Positions 60,233 through 64,000 of a stretch of 64,000 nt of DNA are shown piece after piece. Each line of letters opens with the position of its first letter. Position 1 is the stretch's first letter. The DNA lies in assembly GCA_947498455.1 (NCBI GenBank), contig CANMKK010000012.1, forward strand, positions 58,700 to 122,699, written 5' to 3'. Under the pieces are notes generated by a model, which was not told the origin of the DNA, did no database searches, and saw only the letters and a list, made by a program, of their open reading frames with translations. The stretch is from an uncultured Aquimarina sp. GTDB lineage: Bacteria > Bacteroidota > Bacteroidia > Flavobacteriales > Flavobacteriaceae. A program made the position numbers and the translations under genes.

Positions 60233-60606
60233 AAAAACTTAATTAAGTTCTATAGAGGTCAATAGATAGTTACTTATTTAAAATACTAAAAATAGGCAAG
60301 TTGTCTGGTAGAGCTCAATCGAAAACTACTTTACAAAGAGTAATCGTTCTCGAATAGAGCTTGTCTTGAGTCAAGACGAAGGCCTCAAACGGATATTACA
60401 ATAAAACACAAAATAATGACTATCAATAACTTAAAACCTAATTATAATAAACTTTTAACTACTAACCTCTAAAATTCTATTTATTTTTTTGATCAAAGTA
60501 GATCATATTGCATAATTTTCACTAAAATGTAGCCAAGAACAGGTAACAAATTATACAATTGCGACATTAACATATAAACCTATATATCGACTTTAATAGA
60601 ATTTTT
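60233..60606. other. Intergenic region with a second small palindrome
   Basis: About 370 bp without a gene. A 15-bp palindrome GTCTTGAGTCAAGAC lies at 60363-60377, preceded by GAATAGAGCTT and followed by GAAGGCCTC. It resembles a decayed dispersed repeat more than a terminator, because no T-run follows. No exact promoter was seen before the next gene. Confidence 0.5.
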
Positions 60607-62058
60607 ATGAAGTACCTTACTATTTTTAGAATAGCTCTTATCCTTTTTACAATATCATTGCAGGCAAACGAAGTAAAATTCGCTTTAGACAAAGGACAAA
60701 AAGCAATACGTACATACTCTGGTGATATCGATCAAAAATCATCTATTCATTGTATTTTTTATAAGGATAGAATCGTAAAAAAATATGGAATCAAACCCTT
60801 TTTTATTGATAAAAACAATGAAATAATAGAACTAAATAGTTTTATTTTCGAATCAGAACCTACCATTATTTCCTATCATAAAGGCAAAGGAAATATTACC
60901 CTTATCACCTCAGAAAATATAATACCCCGAAGTGATCCTTCTAAAAAGAAATTTAGCATTATCGATTTCAATATTCTAACCAAAGAGAGTTCACTTCACG
61001 AAGTCCCTGAGAATAAAACCCCAAATGTTACACTCCGTCTTCCCAATAGAACAATATTCCTTAATTATTCTATGAAAGAAAAAAAACTACGAAGTACAAT
61101 TATTCAAAACGGCGAAACTATCCTCAAAACTTCTTACGAAATAAACAAAAATGACTCGGACAACTTCGCAAAAGTATTTTCATCACCGCCAAAGTTCATT
61201 AACAAGAATGAATATATAGAAAGTGGTTCTATAGATGAGACAAAAGTATATTACGATAAGAATCAGTTACTTTTTGACCATTTTTCTAAAAATGATCAAT
61301 CCATAGTATCACTTACCCTAAAACTTCAAGAAAGCACCTCATTACGATCTTATACTATTGATGCATTAGATACCGAAAAAATTAAGAATATCAACTCCTT
61401 TTACCATCGAGAGAATTTGTTTCTATTTTATAGGACAAAAGACAAAACAAAATATGCTATTATTGATAACGAAAAAGGTGAAATCAAAACAAATAATTCG
61501 ATACATCAGGTTTTCTCTGGGTATTTTAACAATGAAAAATTAAAAACAATCGAAAAGAAATTAAACAAATCGAGAATATACAAACCCACTATCACAATCA
61601 ATGAATCAATAGAAAACCAACACGTTTTACGGCTAAGCTATGTTGACCAAACAACATATAATTATTATAACGACTGGTGGTTTCATCACTGGATGTTTCA
61701 GAATATGATGATGCAACAACAGCAACAAATGATGCAACAAAACATGAATCGAACAATGAATAACTTGCCTCGTTTTGGTCCAAATATAGAGTCTCTTGAA
61801 GTTTATAATCTAACGAAAACATCATTATCAAAGAAAAATGAATCTATAAATATCGTTCTTGACAGTCAATTCAATCCTATTGAAGGTGGGAGTACAGAAA
61901 CTATCAGAAAAAACATAAACAAGGATACCTATCTAAAACCATTTAAGGAACGTGCGGGCACAAAACATTTTACTGCTGCCTTTACAAATAAGACGATGAG
62001 AGGTGTTTTTTATCAAAAAAAAATCAAACAATTCTCTATCAAAAGTTTTGATCTCTAA
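60607..62058 (+). CDS. Exported protein of unknown function with Trp/His/Met/Gln-rich patch
   Basis: 483 aa. The signal peptide is about 20 residues, ending SLQA. The first 340 residues are a predicted beta-rich domain (KFALDKGQKAIRTYSGDIDQ, then repeated short strands), possibly propeller-like. At about residues 350-387 comes YYNDWWFHHWMFQNMM, then a run of Met and Gln residues (MMMQQQQQMMQQNM). The final 90 residues include GTKHFTAAFTNKTMRGVFYQ. The patch could bind copper or other metals or be an aromatic interaction surface, but this is inference. I recognise no family. It is the first of three same-strand genes. Confidence 0.7.
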   Translation: MKYLTIFRIALILFTISLQANEVKFALDKGQKAIRTYSGDIDQKSSIHCIFYKDRIVKKYGIKPFFIDKNNEIIELNSFIFESEPTIISYHKGKGNITLITSENIIPRSDPSKKKFSIIDFNILTKESSLHEVPENKTPNVTLRLPNRTIFLNYSMKEKKLRSTIIQNGETILKTSYEINKNDSDNFAKVFSSPPKFINKNEYIESGSIDETKVYYDKNQLLFDHFSKNDQSIVSLTLKLQESTSLRSYTIDALDTEKIKNINSFYHRENLFLFYRTKDKTKYAIIDNEKGEIKTNNSIHQVFSGYFNNEKLKTIEKKLNKSRIYKPTITINESIENQHVLRLSYVDQTTYNYYNDWWFHHWMFQNMMMQQQQQMMQQNMNRTMNNLPRFGPNIESLEVYNLTKTSLSKKNESINIVLDSQFNPIEGGSTETIRKNINKDTYLKPFKERAGTKHFTAAFTNKTMRGVFYQKKIKQFSIKSFDL

Positions 62059-62142
62059 AATAATACTGATGTCAAAATAAGAACTAAATAATTAATGTAA
62101 AATACTATACTTAGTTCAAAAACTGATAATAAACTCGTAATA

Positions 62143-63243
62143 ATGACTAAACGACTTTTAACATTTTTATTCGCAATAACAAGTATCTATTCATTTTCTC
62201 AGAAAGATATTATAGAAGAACTAAAAGAGTTACACGAGCAAGAAAAATATGATATAATTATAAGACAACATAGTTCCAAAGCGCAGGAATATCCTGCTTT
62301 GGCCATATACCAAATTGGGCTTGCATATTACATGAAAGCAGATGATAACAGCTGCTTGAAATACATGAACTTATCTATTAAAAAAGATAACACTAATGCT
62401 GACCCTCATTACATCAAAGGCATGACTTATAATTATATGGGACAATTTAATAATGCATTAAAATCTTTTACAAAAGCAATACAATTAAACCCAAAAAACA
62501 GTAATTATTATAGTGGAATTGGAGATTCATACTTTAGTCTAGATAATCTAGAAGAGGCACTAGTTAATTATGAAACAGCCACAAAACTTGAAAATCCTAC
62601 CGATAGACCTTATATAATGATTCCGCAAATATATGCACGAAAAAACCTAAAAGAAAAAGCCCTAAAATCATTTTATACCGCTAGAGAAAAAATTTCTAAG
62701 GAAACCAATTCATATGGAACAGTCCTGTATAATATCGGTTTATATGAATTACTAGTTAAAAACTATGAAAAGGCTGAACTTGTTTTTAAAGAAATGATAA
62801 TATTGAATCCCAATGATTTTCAAACATATACTAAATTAATTCAGATATACTATGGTAAGAAAGAATATGAAAAAGCAATACCATATCGGCAAAAACTTTA
62901 TAAAGCCCATAAAAACCAAAAACTTAAAGATCATTTAGAAGATATGTTTTGTTTTGATCAATTTGATTGGAATGGAAGACTTGTGCAAGCCTTTGAACGT
63001 TATGAAGAAGGAACTAGCAAACTTTATTACAAACATATTTTCTATGTTTATAAAAATGACACTTTAGAATACAAATTACAAACAGAAAACTCTCCTGTAT
63101 CTATCGAACTTGGAGGTCCTAAATATATTATTGGGATGGATAAAGATAGAGCACATCGAAATTTCGGAATTGGAATTGATGAAAACTTCGAATACGAAGA
63201 TCTTAAAAAAACTATCATTTATATTCTGGAAAACAAGCTATAA
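62143..63243 (+). CDS. Secreted TPR-repeat protein
   Basis: 366 aa. The signal peptide ends IYSFSQ (about 20). Tetratricopeptide repeats span about 83-235: PHYIKGMTYNYMGQFNNALK, then YYSGIGDSYFSLDNLEEALV, and later LYNIGLYELLVKNYEKAELV. After a linker, the C-terminal 100 residues (about 265-366) form a separate part ending YEDLKKTIIYILENKL, of no recognised family. It is probably a protein-protein interaction module in the periplasm. It is 84 bp after the Trp/His-rich exported protein and 16 bp before the broken lipoprotein gene. Confidence 0.85.
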   Translation: MTKRLLTFLFAITSIYSFSQKDIIEELKELHEQEKYDIIIRQHSSKAQEYPALAIYQIGLAYYMKADDNSCLKYMNLSIKKDNTNADPHYIKGMTYNYMGQFNNALKSFTKAIQLNPKNSNYYSGIGDSYFSLDNLEEALVNYETATKLENPTDRPYIMIPQIYARKNLKEKALKSFYTAREKISKETNSYGTVLYNIGLYELLVKNYEKAELVFKEMIILNPNDFQTYTKLIQIYYGKKEYEKAIPYRQKLYKAHKNQKLKDHLEDMFCFDQFDWNGRLVQAFERYEEGTSKLYYKHIFYVYKNDTLEYKLQTENSPVSIELGGPKYIIGMDKDRAHRNFGIGIDENFEYEDLKKTIIYILENKL

Positions 63244-63259
63244 ACATTATTTTTCTTAC

Positions 63260-63963
63260 ATGAAACAATTCTTCTTACCCCTTCTTATCGTGTCCATTCT
63301 AACCAGTTGCAACACAGATAAAAAACCCAAAGTAGTATATAATACGATTTACGAATAAAAATTTCGCATCTAATCGCATTCTTTTTCTACTATATTTTCT
63401 TCATAAAATGGAACAATAGCTAAGGCTATTCTTTAATTTGATTCATCAATCTAGCGAAAAATCGTTGCAATTATTTTTACGAAATTCTCATCCGTAAATC
63501 GTATAATTCTACAATAGAAAACACCGAACAAACTGAGTTAAAAAAAGATTCTACTCTTATAGAAGTTGCAGATCTACCTATCCAGATTGATAGTACAGAC
63601 TATTTAATCCATCCTGTAGGGCATTTAAAAATTTATAAATCAAGATCTAAAGTTTCATACAGTTCATCATCGTATGACAACTATGATAGAGCACAATTCT
63701 CCGTTTCTAACAATTCCAGTTATGAAATCACAGGTAACCTAAGTAATTTAAAATTTCAGCATATTGATTCAGAAAAATTGATTCCCTTAACAGATAAAAC
63801 CGTTAGAATTCAATCCGCTACCTTTCTAAAAAACATATACAATCAAACAAAATCTCAGTACTTAATATATACTATTATTGATCAAGACACTAACAAAGAT
63901 CAGACTCTAGATTATAATGATTTACTCACCTTACGCAAAAAAACGGATAAATTCTTTACCTAA
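63260..63963 (+). pseudogene. Lipoprotein gene interrupted by a small insertion
   Basis: The frame from the ATG at 63260 gives a 32-residue lipoprotein start (MKQFFLPLLIVSILTSC, Cys17, then NTDKKPKVVYNTIYE) and stops at TAA 63356. From 63442 to 63963 a second frame stays open without an ATG near its beginning and encodes a soluble-looking protein (LIEVADLPIQIDSTDYLIHP, ISSEITGNL-like strands, and a calcium-loop-like DQDTNKDQTLDYNDL). Removing 128 bp (63356-63483) between two TTTACGAA copies joins the two frames exactly. The joined protein would be 191 residues. Whether 3' sequence is also lost cannot be judged because the window ends 37 bp later. Confidence 0.65.
63348..63483. mobile_element. 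Putative small insertion (MITE-like) with 8-bp target duplication
   Basis: TTTACGAA at 63348-63355 and again at 63476-63483 flank about 120 bp of unrelated sequence. Both copies fall in the same codon phase (Tyr-Glu) relative to the frames on their own sides. The insert contains a central hairpin AATAGC / GCTATT (63415-63430) and a partial inverted pair TTTCGC (63362-63367) / GCGAAA (63454-63459). These are imperfect and not at the very ends, so a mobile element is probable but not certain. Confidence 0.5.
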
Positions 63964-64000
63964 GCTGCTTTAGGTGTTGATAACTTATTGAGTTCGTCAT

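Noticed and set aside
61598..61831. 77-codon minus-strand frame opposite the Met/Gln-rich patch
   Set aside because: It is a shadow of the plus-strand codon bias and has no independent features.

Overview
The window is one low-GC chromosomal stretch from a member of the Bacteroidota, most likely a marine Flavobacteriaceae. The evidence is the SusC/SusD outer-membrane pairs, the many lipoproteins with short Bacteroidota-type signal peptides, a type IX secretion (T9SS) C-terminal sorting domain, promoters of the TTG-N19/20-TAnnTTTG type, and the gene order rpsL to rplQ followed by carA, eno, gltA and an arginase-family gene. The genus (Aquimarina-like?) cannot be fixed from this alone. No tRNA, rRNA, CRISPR array, integrase or intact insertion sequence was seen.

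Region 1 (1-22350, minus strand) is core housekeeping. A strong candidate promoter at 22319-22348 drives a nearly unbroken str-S10-spc-alpha supercluster of 32 genes: rpsL, rpsG, fusA, the S10 block, the spc block with secY and infA, and the alpha block with rpoA and rplQ. The run ends at a hairpin terminator at 4963-4993. Two genes too short for routine ORF calling, rpmJ and rpmD, are present. Three unusually long gaps inside the supercluster carry hairpins (7300-7318, 12422-12458, 18803-18877) and are candidate sites of ribosomal-protein feedback control. Downstream lie carA, eno, gltA and the start of an arginase-family gene. A duplicated intergenic element of about 80-90 bp lies on each side of gltA.

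Region 2 (22447-39850, plus strand) is surface and nutrient uptake. It holds an Omp85-like outer-membrane protein, then two SusC/SusD pairs, each followed by a small lipoprotein gene. Between the pairs is a large FG-GAP/ASPIC-UnbV lipoprotein. The two susC-like genes share a near-identical promoter and leader with the same spacing. No carbohydrate-active enzyme, sulfatase, peptidase or dedicated regulator is present, so the imported substrate is unknown.

Region 3 (39933-54000, mixed strands) holds scattered genes: an RlmB/TrmH-type rRNA methyltransferase, a rhomboid protease, a secreted arylsulfotransferase-like T9SS cargo, rarA, a five-gene minus-strand cluster (polysaccharide deacetylase-like protein, YjjG nucleotidase, lipoprotein, DUF5723-type outer-membrane protein, exported protein), radC, three small plus-strand genes including a PaiB-like FMN-binding protein, and the murein-recycling ligase mpl.

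Region 4 (54094-64000, plus strand) holds a 2032-residue alpha-2-macroglobulin-like protein with a Cys-x-Glu-Gln thioester motif, an exported protein with a striking Trp/His/Met/Gln-rich patch, a secreted TPR protein, and a lipoprotein gene that appears broken. An approximately 120-bp insert flanked by an exact 8-bp direct repeat interrupts that gene, and removing 128 bp restores one reading frame. This is the most interesting local observation in the window.
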